Shown here one piece after another: positions 50,914-60,478 of a stretch of 64,000 nucleotides of DNA. Source of the DNA: Gemmatimonadaceae bacterium (lineage in GTDB: Bacteria > Gemmatimonadota > Gemmatimonadetes > Gemmatimonadales > Gemmatimonadaceae); NCBI GenBank assembly GCA_020851455.1, contig JADZCT010000018.1, forward strand, positions 1 through 64,000, written 5' to 3'. A program made the translations under genes and the position numbers. The notes under the pieces are model-generated. The model ran no database searches. It was given only the letters and a program-made list of their open reading frames with translations, and was not told the origin of the DNA. Numbering within the stretch: the stretch's first letter is position 1; every line of letters begins with the position of its first letter.

Positions 50914-51858
50914 ATGGCTGATCCCGTGGTTGGCGCGGAGCCCTGCACCGCGCTCGGCGCAGCGACGAGCACCATCGAGTCGTATCCGGGACGCGACGTC
51001 GCACTGGAGGGCCTGCGCGTCACGCGCGTCATGCCCATCCGCGACCGGCGCATGGTCGGTCCGTGGTGCTTCCTCGATCGCTTCGGTCCGCTGAGCTTCG
51101 GGCCGGGAAAGCCGATGGATGTGGCGCCGCACCCGCACGTCGGCCTGCAGACCGTGACGTGGCTGCTCTCGGGTGAGGTGCTGCACGACGACAGCCTCGG
51201 CTACGCGGCCACCGCGCGCCCGGGCGGCGTGAACGTGATGACCGCGGGCTCGGGAATTGCACACGCGGAGCAGACTCCGGAGTCGAACAGCGGCTCGCTC
51301 GACGGCGTTCAGCTTTGGGTTGCGCTCCCGGATGCGTCACGCGCCGTCGCGCCATCGTTCACCGCCATTGCGGAAGTGCCGCCGGCGGAACAGCGCGGAG
51401 GCGTCATTCGCGTCTTCTCGGGCGGCCTGGATGGCGTCGCCTCGCCTGCCCCGCACTATTCCTGCCTGGTCGGGGCGGAGGTGCAGGTGCTGCCGAACGC
51501 CAGCGTCGAGCACGCCCTGGACCCGTCGTTCGAGCATGCCATGCTCACCCTCGATGGTGACGCAGCGTTCGAAGGCACCCGGCTCGAACCGCGGCGGCTC
51601 TACTACCTCGGCACCCGGCGAACGAGCGCCACGCTGTCGAGCAGGAGCGGCGCGCGCGTGCTGCTGCTTGGCGGCCCGCCGTTCGCCGAGCGCATCCTCA
51701 TGTGGTGGAACTTCGTGGCGCGCACCCCGGAAGAGATCGCGAGCGCGCGCGCCGACTGGATTGCTCGCCGCCGGTTCGGTGAGGTGGCGGGCTATCGCGG
51801 CCCGCGGCTCGACGCACCGGAACTCGCCCGGCTGGCGCGGGCGAACCCCATGAGTTGA
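50914..51858 (+). CDS. Pirin family protein
   Basis: A 314-residue bicupin of the pirin family. The N-terminal cupin has MVGPWCFLDRFGPLSF, the metal-binding HPHVGLQTVTWLLSGE and NVMTAGSGIAHAEQTP; the C-terminal half has FEHAMLTLDGDA and LLLGGPPFAERILMWWNFV. Pirins bind iron; some act as quercetinases or redox-sensing regulators. ATG 50914 is chosen from the -10 spacing over ATG 50902. Specific role unknown. Confidence 0.88.
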   Translation: MADPVVGAEPCTALGAATSTIESYPGRDVALEGLRVTRVMPIRDRRMVGPWCFLDRFGPLSFGPGKPMDVAPHPHVGLQTVTWLLSGEVLHDDSLGYAATARPGGVNVMTAGSGIAHAEQTPESNSGSLDGVQLWVALPDASRAVAPSFTAIAEVPPAEQRGGVIRVFSGGLDGVASPAPHYSCLVGAEVQVLPNASVEHALDPSFEHAMLTLDGDAAFEGTRLEPRRLYYLGTRRTSATLSSRSGARVLLLGGPPFAERILMWWNFVARTPEEIASARADWIARRRFGEVAGYRGPRLDAPELARLARANPMS

Positions 51859-51889
51859 TCATCGCCGCGCGCCACGCGCCATGCCGCCG

Positions 51890-52945
51890 TCATGGGAAGA
51901 TCACGGGAAAGACAATGTTGGTTGTGTAGATGCAGCGGTCGTTGTGGCCGCATTCCGGCACGATGATCGCCTGGTGCTTCGCACCCATCTTCTCCGTCAC
52001 GTACTTGAAGAACGCCTCGCCGCGCGCGCGGCGCGTGGGACCCTGCGCCATTGCGTTCGGCGACGAATCGAAGCCGCCCAGCGGGAGCACGTCCACCTGT
52101 CCAAGGAGGTAGGTGGTGGGGCGCTCGACGAGCTGCTTCCGTAGCTGATCCGGCGTCATCCCCGCCACGTAGCCGGAAAGGTCGTCAAGGCCCGAAGGCC
52201 ACTGGTTGTAGCGCTGCGCCTTGCTGGCTTCGAACGCGCCGAAGGTGAAATCGAGGTTCACCTTCTCGCCGTTGGGCCCCAGCGCCTCCTTGTCCGCGCC
52301 TTCCGGGTTGCCGTTCCCCACGGGAAGCGGACGCTCTGCCACTGGCCATGCGTAGCTCGACGGGTTCGCGACCACGTACGAGATCGAAACTCCCGGGGTA
52401 TCGTGCACGCGGTTGGCCATTTCGTAGCGCGTGGCAACCTGGCCGCCCGCGGAATGCCCCGCGACGACGATCTTCGTCAGGTTCGGGAACACCTTCTTGT
52501 CGGCAAGGCGGCGGACGAGCGTGTCGAGGAAGTCGAAAGAAGTCAGTTTCGGGTTGTTCGTTGACGCGCCACCCGAACGCCAGTTGTTGCCGCTTCCCGG
52601 CCAGACAACTTCGTTCTCGCGCGGCTTGTCGTTGGCCTGGATGAACCAGGGCGCGATTACGATCGTGTTGTCGAGCGCGCCGGCGAGGAACGCGGCCGCC
52701 GTCGCCGTCTCGAAATAATGGTCTGGGTTGCGGTTCGCGCCGTGCACCATGATCAGTGCGCGGGTGATCGAGGGGTTCGCCCGGTCGAGAGCGTATGATC
52801 CGTAGACGAACGACCGCGCCGGGCCGCCGTTGTAGGTGACCCAGCGCTCGCAGGGCGCGGTGGGCGTCGTGCAGGGGTGCGCCTGTGCAAGCGCGACGAC
52901 CGGCAGAAAGGCGAGGCCGGCCGCAAGGAGGTGTTGAGTACGCAT
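51890..52945 (-). CDS. Secreted alpha/beta hydrolase
   Basis: A 351-residue exported enzyme with a signal peptide (LLAAGLAFLPVVALAQA). The nucleophile elbow is VVAGHSAGGQVATRYE, an oxyanion-side MVHGANRNPDHY lies before it, and a candidate His is in IVPECGHNDRCIY. Four Cys residues (PCTTPTAPCERW and PECGHNDRC) could form two disulfides. Substrate unknown; such secreted hydrolases are often esterases. ATG 52945 starts the signal sequence. The 256 bp upstream hold the repeat pairs that precede the SARP gene. Confidence 0.75.
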   Translation of the reverse strand: MRTQHLLAAGLAFLPVVALAQAHPCTTPTAPCERWVTYNGGPARSFVYGSYALDRANPSITRALIMVHGANRNPDHYFETATAAAFLAGALDNTIVIAPWFIQANDKPRENEVVWPGSGNNWRSGGASTNNPKLTSFDFLDTLVRRLADKKVFPNLTKIVVAGHSAGGQVATRYEMANRVHDTPGVSISYVVANPSSYAWPVAERPLPVGNGNPEGADKEALGPNGEKVNLDFTFGAFEASKAQRYNQWPSGLDDLSGYVAGMTPDQLRKQLVERPTTYLLGQVDVLPLGGFDSSPNAMAQGPTRRARGEAFFKYVTEKMGAKHQAIIVPECGHNDRCIYTTNIVFPVIFP

Positions 52946-53142
52946 GCTTCTACGATACCCGGATGATCGCCTGCGCGCAGCGCCCATCCGCGCCCCCACC
53001 GACACGCTCATGCTTGCCGCGACCAACGACACGTTCGACCGGCTTCGCACAGCGACAGTAACCGGTGCGCCGGTGCTCTCGCCACGACGGTGAGCGGGCT
53101 GCCGAGACCGGGTTCTTGCGTTCTGGCCGTGCGGCATGAAAG

Positions 53143-53180
53143 ATGACGCTACAGTCAGGCCAGTGACGGCAGAGTGACGC
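53143..53180 (+). repeat. Two heptamer pairs before the SARP regulator gene
   Basis: ATGACGC-TACA-GTCAGGC (53143-53160) and GTGACGG-CAGA-GTGACGC (53163-53180) are two pairs of related heptamers, each pair with a 4-nt spacer and 11-bp period. This spacing is that of OmpR/SARP-type DNA sites. They end 21 bp before the ATG of the SARP gene, so autoregulation is likely. Confidence 0.5.
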
Positions 53181-53201
53181 CTTCCCCCACGGTGGTGAGT
53201 C

Positions 53202-56200
53202 ATGGCACCAGTTGCTCGACGCGCGCGTGCCAAGAGCGCCGATACCATCCGGATCACCGTCGTCGGCCGATGCGAAGTATTCATCGGCCGCAAGAAGGTG
53301 AGCTCGGCATCCGCCGTACTCTTCGGGCTGATGCTGTACCTGGGGCTTCGCCCGGGCCGATCGGCGGCGCGTGAGGAGCTGCTCGACCTGTTCTGGGACG
53401 GCGCGTCCGACCGGGCTCATCGCCACGCCCTGCGGCAGCTTCTGTACAGGATGCGGAACGAGGGCATTCCGGTCAAGATCAGCGAAGGGCATATCTCGCT
53501 TGATCCGGCCCGCGTTCACTCCGACCTCGCCGTCATGCTGGAGCCGGGGTGGGCCGACGCGGTGCGTGCGAGCGACCTGAGGCACCCCCATTCGCTCTTC
53601 GCCGGGTACAGGCACCCGTTTGGGAATGAGTTCACGGAGTGGATCGAGTCTCTCCGGGACGAGGCCTCGGCCGCGACCCGCACGGCGTGCGTGCGCCACA
53701 TCGCCAGCGGGCGCCGCGAGGGACGCTGGGCAGACGTCGAGGCCGTGGCACGCATCTGCGTGGACTGCGACCCCATGAACGAGTCGGCGCACACCGCGCT
53801 TGCGGAGGCGGTCGCAATGTCGGGGTCGAAGGTGGACGCAATCCGTGGCCTCGACGCGTTCCTCTGGGACGTCGGTAACGTCAGCGAGGGGCTGGGCCGG
53901 GAAGCGCGGGCGCTCCGCCAGCGCATCTCCGCGCTTCCGGACTTCCGCCTGCTGCGAATGGGCGAGCCGCCGCTCGTCGGGCGGGCGGCGGAGATCGCCT
54001 GGCTGAACGAAAGGGCGGAGGAGGCCCTGAGCGGCTCACCCGTCCACGCCTTTCTCATCGGCGCCCCGGGGATCGGCAAGACGGCAATTGCCCGCGCCTT
54101 CATGTCGGCCGCGGAGATGCGTGGCTGGCAATGCCTCAGGGTCAACCTCGAGCCCAGCGACGCCGGCCATCCAACCAGCCTCTTGATGGAGCTGATCCAA
54201 CGCCTTCTCGCGGCGCGCGGGTCCATCGGAGCAGCGCCCGAGAGCCTCGCGCAGCTTCGGCGGCTGATCGAGCACCGCAGAGAGGACGACGACATCCTCG
54301 CCGGGCTCTCGCAGGAAGCCGAGGCAGTCAAGGCGCGCATCAGGTCATCCCTGGCCGACGTCACCGGCGCCGTGGCCGACGAAACGCCCCTCGTGCTGGT
54401 GCTCGAGGATCTGCACTGGGTAGACGAGTCATCCCTGGCGATGATCGGATGGCTCGCGCAGCACGGCGGCGACGAGCGCATCCTCTGGGTATTGACGGCG
54501 CGGCCCGAGCTGCGGTACGCGGCTGTTCGGGAACTCTTCCCGGCCGACAGGATTCCCTCCCTCGTCGTCAATCCGCTGGACGAGGTGGAGTCGCGCGAGC
54601 TGTTCATGGCCTTCGCGCCAACGCTCAGCGCAAAGCCGGAGGCAGCCGATGCCGCTTATGCCGTGACGGGTGGAAATCCGCTGTTCATCCGCGAGATGGC
54701 CGGCCTCGTGGCGATGACCGGACGCACGGTGAATCTCCCGCAGACGCTGCAGGCGCTCATGACGGCGCGGGTCGCCCGGCTCACGGCCCCCGCGCAGCGG
54801 CTGCTCGACTGCTGTGCGGTGCTAGGCAGGCACGCGACGATGCCGCGCGTGATAGATGTCATCGAGATGGGGACGGCCGAGTTGCTTACGGCTACTGATG
54901 AACTGGACCGCATCGGTCTCGTCGGATTGAGCGGCGAGCCCGGGTCGCTTGCGCTGCACGACCTGTGGCAGGAGCAGATCACAAAGGCGATGCGGCCCGG
55001 CGTCCGCTCGTTCATGAACCTTCGCGCCGGGCTCGTGCTCGAAGCGGAGGCGCGGAACAACAAGGCCTCAGCACTAGTCCTGGCCGCCGCTTCCCACCTG
55101 GTAGCCGGTGGCGCCCGGGACAGGGCGATAGACCTCCTGGAGCTGGCCGTAACCGAACAGCTTCGCGTTGGACTGTACGATGACGCCGTGGAGTGCGCAG
55201 AGAAGGCGCTCGGACTCGAGCCGGCAGTGGAGCGGCAGCTCGAGTTCGCAATGATGCGCCTGCAGGCGCTGCAGAGTCTCGGCCGCTGGCGTACGATACA
55301 CGAGTCTGTCCCCGTCGTGGAGAAGATCGCCGAAAGCTGCGGGAAACCCTTGGGTGGCCACACGGATTTCGAGCTGCTGGCGATCGAGGCGGAGATGCTC
55401 GACGGCCTCGATTTCGAGCGTACCACCACTAGGCTGGTCGAGTGCGTCGACAATACCGCATCCGACACCCGGCATCGGGCGGACGCGGCTCGGCTCGGTG
55501 CCCGGGCTGCAGCAAACTGTTTCATGGCCGAACGCCTTGCCTCTTTTGCCGCTAGCGTGGCGGCGCTTGACCAGACCGATGATCACGTGCGCGCGCAGAC
55601 TCTGGCAGTGGAAGTCATCTACAACACCGACGTCGGTAGCCTTTCCGTTGCATCCGACACTGCGACCGCGTTAGTCGCAGTCGAGCGCTCCCGGCGGAGC
55701 GTGGCCGACCTCATCCGTTCGCTACGATACCGGAGTATCCCGCTGCGGGCGCTCGCTGAGTACACCGCCGCCTTTGACTCCGTGCACGAGGCGTACAGGC
55801 TGGCGCTCACGCATCGGCTTGCTGAGGAGATCGCAATCGGCGCCGATATCCTCGGCAACATAATGTTTGAGTCAGGACAGCTCGCCCACGCTACTCATTG
55901 GCTCATGGAAGCCGAACGCGTCGTGTCGCACATTGGGTCAGGATACACCCGGGCGAGCGTGAACTGTGGCTTAGCCATGATTGCAATCGAAGAGGGCGAT
56001 TCAGTGCGGGCTGCGACGCTCATGGATGCAATCCCAACCCAGCAAGCAGGGCCGCGGCCGACGCGGGCGACGCTTGCTGAGTTAGCCGTCAGGTTGCGTA
56101 TCGCCGTGGCCGAGAGCGACCGGAAGGAAACAGGACGCCTTTCGGAACACCTCGCCAACGTGGTGAACCAGGTTAGAGGGTTCGGGCGCTTAGGGTACGC

Positions 56201-56333
56201 AGTTGCGTCGCTCGCAATAGCGGCGGAGTGGATCGACTCTCGTGAGGTAGCGCGGATGCTTGTCTCCGACTACCGCAGTACGATGAATCCCAAGGAAGTG
56301 CTGTGGCGGGAGTTGACCGCTCGATTTTGCTAA
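53202..56333 (+). CDS. SARP-type (BTAD) transcriptional regulator with AAA ATPase and TPR-like domains
   Basis: A 1043-residue regulator. Residues about 15-110 form an OmpR-like winged helix (IRITVVGRCEVFIGRKKV, GLRPGRSAAREELLDLFWDG). Residues about 110-230 form the BTAD helical domain. An AAA-16/STAND ATPase follows, with Walker A GAPGIGKT (287-294) and Walker B LVLVLEDLHWVDESS. The last 450 residues are TPR-like helices. Such proteins activate genes, often in secondary metabolism, in response to ATP and an unknown signal. GGTGGTGAG precedes ATG 53202. The final quarter looks richer in A/T than the first half. It converges with the HD-GYP gene across 22 bp. Confidence 0.85.
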   Translation: MAPVARRARAKSADTIRITVVGRCEVFIGRKKVSSASAVLFGLMLYLGLRPGRSAAREELLDLFWDGASDRAHRHALRQLLYRMRNEGIPVKISEGHISLDPARVHSDLAVMLEPGWADAVRASDLRHPHSLFAGYRHPFGNEFTEWIESLRDEASAATRTACVRHIASGRREGRWADVEAVARICVDCDPMNESAHTALAEAVAMSGSKVDAIRGLDAFLWDVGNVSEGLGREARALRQRISALPDFRLLRMGEPPLVGRAAEIAWLNERAEEALSGSPVHAFLIGAPGIGKTAIARAFMSAAEMRGWQCLRVNLEPSDAGHPTSLLMELIQRLLAARGSIGAAPESLAQLRRLIEHRREDDDILAGLSQEAEAVKARIRSSLADVTGAVADETPLVLVLEDLHWVDESSLAMIGWLAQHGGDERILWVLTARPELRYAAVRELFPADRIPSLVVNPLDEVESRELFMAFAPTLSAKPEAADAAYAVTGGNPLFIREMAGLVAMTGRTVNLPQTLQALMTARVARLTAPAQRLLDCCAVLGRHATMPRVIDVIEMGTAELLTATDELDRIGLVGLSGEPGSLALHDLWQEQITKAMRPGVRSFMNLRAGLVLEAEARNNKASALVLAAASHLVAGGARDRAIDLLELAVTEQLRVGLYDDAVECAEKALGLEPAVERQLEFAMMRLQALQSLGRWRTIHESVPVVEKIAESCGKPLGGHTDFELLAIEAEMLDGLDFERTTTRLVECVDNTASDTRHRADAARLGARAAANCFMAERLASFAASVAALDQTDDHVRAQTLAVEVIYNTDVGSLSVASDTATALVAVERSRRSVADLIRSLRYRSIPLRALAEYTAAFDSVHEAYRLALTHRLAEEIAIGADILGNIMFESGQLAHATHWLMEAERVVSHIGSGYTRASVNCGLAMIAIEEGDSVRAATLMDAIPTQQAGPRPTRATLAELAVRLRIAVAESDRKETGRLSEHLANVVNQVRGFGRLGYAVASLAIAAEWIDSREVARMLVSDYRSTMNPKEVLWRELTARFC

Positions 56334-56355
56334 CCTGTGATCATCTGAGCATCAA

Positions 56356-57702
56356 CTACGTTCGCACAAGATCACGAGTGGGCTGGGGGTGTTTCGTTAC
56401 GGCCGCCGCGCCGCTCGCAAACGTCTCGCCGTGGTGAGCACCAAGCACAGCGCTCTCGATTCGCCCCCACTCGGACGCGGTGGTCAGCGTCCGGACAAGC
56501 GACGGATCGAATTGCCGCCCGCTCTTAGCGACTATTTCAGCGCGCACTTCATCGAGTGTCAACGCGCGACGATAGGGGCGGTCAGTTGTCATTGCATCGA
56601 TTGTGTCCGCTATGGCGATAATGCGTGCCCAGACAGGGATCGCCTCGCCACGCAATCGATCAGGGTACCCGGATCCATCCCACGCTTCATGATGAGCGCG
56701 TATCGGCGCAACAATATCTGCTAGCTGTGATACCTTAGCTACGAGCTGTGCCCCTTTCCCCGCATGTCCCTTCATCGCCTCGTACTCATCTTCCGTCAAC
56801 CGTGCCGGCTTTCGGAGCACAACGGCAAACTCCTCGTGAATCTTGCCGACATCATGAAGAAGCGCTGTTGTGCGTACCCGTTGCGTCGCGCGCGCGCCAA
56901 GGCCAACAGTACTCGCAATCAGCTCAGAATACTCCGCAACACGCTGGGAGTGGCCGGAGGTATAAGGGTCGCGCGCCTCGATGGCCGCAACCATGAGCTG
57001 CAAGAGCTCTTCATTGACCGTCTGAAGCTCGCGATTCGCCTTATATACGAGTCGTAGGCCAAACAATGGAATAAGGAGCGCGCCGCTCCACGCCCAACCG
57101 ATGCGGACATACGCGTAGGCAAACCCGAGAACCAGCGGGATCCCCACTAAGTCGTAAACGATTGATGCGCCACCCAGAACGCGGAACAGGACATCTGAGA
57201 GCGGTTCTCTTGTATTCGTCGAGATGACGCCGGCAAAAAGGACGGCGTTACAAACGACGAAGGTGGCAAACGCCACAACAAAGGGGCCCAGATCAGACAC
57301 CCAGGTCCCAGCAGACAGCGGTGCCCCGCCAGACGCGAAGTAGGCAAGCGATGCCAATCCTACTCCCGCGGTCAACTGCGACGTATTGAACAGCGCTCGA
57401 ATCGGCGCATTCTTTCGGAGATACTCCGCAACACCCATCGCGATCGCGGTGCCCGTCACGATCGGCAATGCAGGAACCACCGCCACACCCGCGAGCAGCG
57501 GAATGAACATAATATCGCCGAAACCACCCCTCGGCAGCCGATAGGCCATCACGTGGGCTACGCATCCGGCAAGCGAGAAGAACACTGCTGCTTCTACTTG
57601 GTCGCGCGATGCAGGCGGGAGCAGCAGCGCCGCCGCAGCGAACGCCGCAGCAGCCAACGCCACGGTGCCGCCAACGAAGTATCGAGTGCGCGCTTCGGTC
57701 AT
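56356..57702 (-). CDS. Membrane HD-GYP phosphodiesterase
   Basis: A 448-residue protein. Residues 1-215 hold seven to eight membrane helices. A short linker (YKANRELQTVNEELLQLM) leads to an HD-GYP domain with LLHDVGKIHEEF and IRAHHEAWDGSGYPDRLRGE, so the metal-binding His-Asp pair is intact. HD-GYP enzymes degrade cyclic di-GMP or related dinucleotides; the membrane part probably senses a small molecule. It begins 30 bp after the stop of an 18-residue micropeptide gene and probably shares its transcript. The GYP triad is kept as GYP. Confidence 0.85.
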   Translation of the reverse strand: MTEARTRYFVGGTVALAAAAFAAAALLLPPASRDQVEAAVFFSLAGCVAHVMAYRLPRGGFGDIMFIPLLAGVAVVPALPIVTGTAIAMGVAEYLRKNAPIRALFNTSQLTAGVGLASLAYFASGGAPLSAGTWVSDLGPFVVAFATFVVCNAVLFAGVISTNTREPLSDVLFRVLGGASIVYDLVGIPLVLGFAYAYVRIGWAWSGALLIPLFGLRLVYKANRELQTVNEELLQLMVAAIEARDPYTSGHSQRVAEYSELIASTVGLGARATQRVRTTALLHDVGKIHEEFAVVLRKPARLTEDEYEAMKGHAGKGAQLVAKVSQLADIVAPIRAHHEAWDGSGYPDRLRGEAIPVWARIIAIADTIDAMTTDRPYRRALTLDEVRAEIVAKSGRQFDPSLVRTLTTASEWGRIESAVLGAHHGETFASGAAAVTKHPQPTRDLVRT

Positions 57703-57732
57703 GACGTGAGGTGAAGAGCCCCCAACCCCGGC

Positions 57733-57789
57733 TTACCAGGTAACCGTGTCCCGCAACGCCGCGAAGAACGCAGCGAAGAAGTCGATCAT
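57733..57789 (-). CDS. Micropeptide MIDFFAAFFAALRDTVTW upstream of HD-GYP
   Basis: ATG 57789 to TAA 57735-57733 encodes 18 residues, MIDFFAAFFAALRDTVTW. The ATG is preceded by AGGGAGGTG (57797-57805) with 7 nt spacing, one of the strongest ribosome sites in the window. The peptide is aromatic and amphipathic, with Trp last. The HD-GYP membrane protein gene starts 30 bp downstream. It may be a signalling peptide sensed by that protein, a translational leader, or a membrane-active peptide. No homologue is known to me. Confidence 0.5.
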   Translation of the reverse strand: MIDFFAAFFAALRDTVTW

Positions 57790-57796
57790 CTCGCGT

Positions 57797-57805
57797 CACC
57801 TCCCT
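57797..57805 (-). promoter_or_regulatory. Strong ribosome binding site of the micropeptide
   Basis: On the minus strand AGGGAGGTG lies 7 nt before ATG 57789. It overlaps a GTGACGC heptamer (57799-57793) which, with GTCAAAG 11 bp upstream (57810-57804), weakly resembles the repeat pairs near the SARP gene. Confidence 0.6.
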
Positions 57806-57941
57806 TTGACAAAAAGTCACAGGCAGCGTCCGCCACCTGTGCTACAAAGTTCGGCTCCGCTCGGTCTGGCCTTGCCGCCCGCTGGTCTCCGCTCCACCGG
57901 AGTCGGGGGGCTGTCTTCTCCTCCTCTGTTCCAGGTTCGCC

Positions 57942-58673
57942 TTATGCCTTCACCGGCGCACTTGCCGCCGCACCCTCGATCCACCTGTTCGTTGCATCGA
58001 GCACGGCCAGTACCCCAGCCGTCTCCACGCTGTCCTTCACCGCGCAACTCCCGGTGAGCAAGGCGCCCTGCCGCTCGTGCCTCACGGTTACGCCCGCCAG
58101 CACGATCTCGTGGTCGAACGCGCCGACCACCCGCACGCCCTCGAGCGAAAACTGTCGCCCAGTCACCTCGCTCAACCCAACAGCCGCCAACGTCGCCTTG
58201 GCCGCAAGCTCCACGCGGCCCCTGTCGCCGTTCAGACCCTCGGCCTCCCCGACGAACTGCTGCTCCCCGCGGCGAAGCGTCACCCGGCACAGCATTCCCT
58301 TCGTCCGGCTGCCGCGCACCTCCACATCCTCGAAGTACAGCGCCCGCCCCACGCGCGCGGCCCGCACTATCGCCTTCTCCTCAACTGCCACTTCCAGCAC
58401 AGGAGGACGCCGCACGGTCGTCGCCACGCTCACCTTCCGGTGATCCACGCGCATCCCAAGGTGCGCCGCCAGCGCACTCTCCACGTTCCGTACCACCTGC
58501 TTCGGCTTGATCTCCCCGGTAACCAGGAGATGGATGCCCTCCACCCCGCCGCTGGCGTCAGCCAGGATCCTCGCCGAAACAACGCTCTCCAGCGTGCCCA
58601 GCAGATCCTCAGCCCGGGCCAACGGGAGCACCTGACCGGCTATCTGGCTGTGGCCATCTTGTTGAGGTATCAC
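57942..58673 (-). CDS. Uncharacterised 243-residue protein
   Basis: The product starts at GTG 58673 and has two parts. The first (about 20-110) contains SARILADASGGVEGIHLLVT then GEIKPKQVVRNVESALAAHL and DHRKVSV. The second (about 115-235) is alpha/beta with a repeated strand-helix pattern (RVELAAKATLAAVGLSE). I do not recognise a family, although the first part looks like a compact conserved domain. No signal peptide or membrane helix is seen. It lies between the sigma-54 activator and the micropeptide/HD-GYP genes, with its own -10-like element and two heptamer pairs upstream. It may be part of the same regulatory group. Confidence 0.65.
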   Translation of the reverse strand: MIPQQDGHSQIAGQVLPLARAEDLLGTLESVVSARILADASGGVEGIHLLVTGEIKPKQVVRNVESALAAHLGMRVDHRKVSVATTVRRPPVLEVAVEEKAIVRAARVGRALYFEDVEVRGSRTKGMLCRVTLRRGEQQFVGEAEGLNGDRGRVELAAKATLAAVGLSEVTGRQFSLEGVRVVGAFDHEIVLAGVTVRHERQGALLTGSCAVKDSVETAGVLAVLDATNRWIEGAAASAPVKA

Positions 58674-58709
58674 GGCGGTGGCTGCCTCAGCACAGGTTCT
58701 CTCGCCCAG

Positions 58710-58715
58710 ATTGTA
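58710..58715 (-). promoter_or_regulatory. -10 element of the uncharacterised gene
   Basis: On the minus strand TACAAT lies 36 nt before GTG 58673. TTGACGC (58729-58723) lies 7 nt upstream of it. This fits an activator-dependent promoter where a heptamer replaces the -35 hexamer. Confidence 0.4.
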
Positions 58716-58763
58716 GCATTAAGCGTCAAGAAACGCTACAGGGGTGGCCGAAATCGGTGGTGT

Positions 58764-58827
58764 GTGACGCTTATGTGACGCGCCCGGGCAGATCAAGACC
58801 CGCAGCCACATGACGCCTAAGTGACGC
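58764..58827 (+). repeat. Two heptamer pairs upstream of the uncharacterised gene
   Basis: GTGACGC-TTAT-GTGACGC (58764-58781) and ATGACGC-CTAA-GTGACGC (58810-58827) repeat the layout before the SARP gene: identical heptamers with 4-nt spacers and an 11-bp period. They sit about 50-110 bp upstream of the -10 element of the minus-strand gene and just after the end of the sigma-54 activator gene. Confidence 0.55.
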
Positions 58828-58839
58828 TTCCGGAAACGA

Positions 58840-60399
<1,560 letters not shown>

Positions 60400-60478
60400 T
60401 CCGCTGCTGCGCCAAAGCCGGGCGCCCCCACCTGCCACGGCGGCAAGGGCGTTCGCCGCCAGCCGAAGCCAGCTCCCA

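Noticed and set aside
58764-58827. Short CRISPR-like repeat array
   Set aside because: Repeats are 7 bp with 4-nt spacers at one-turn spacing, which fits a protein binding site, not a CRISPR array; no cas gene is present.
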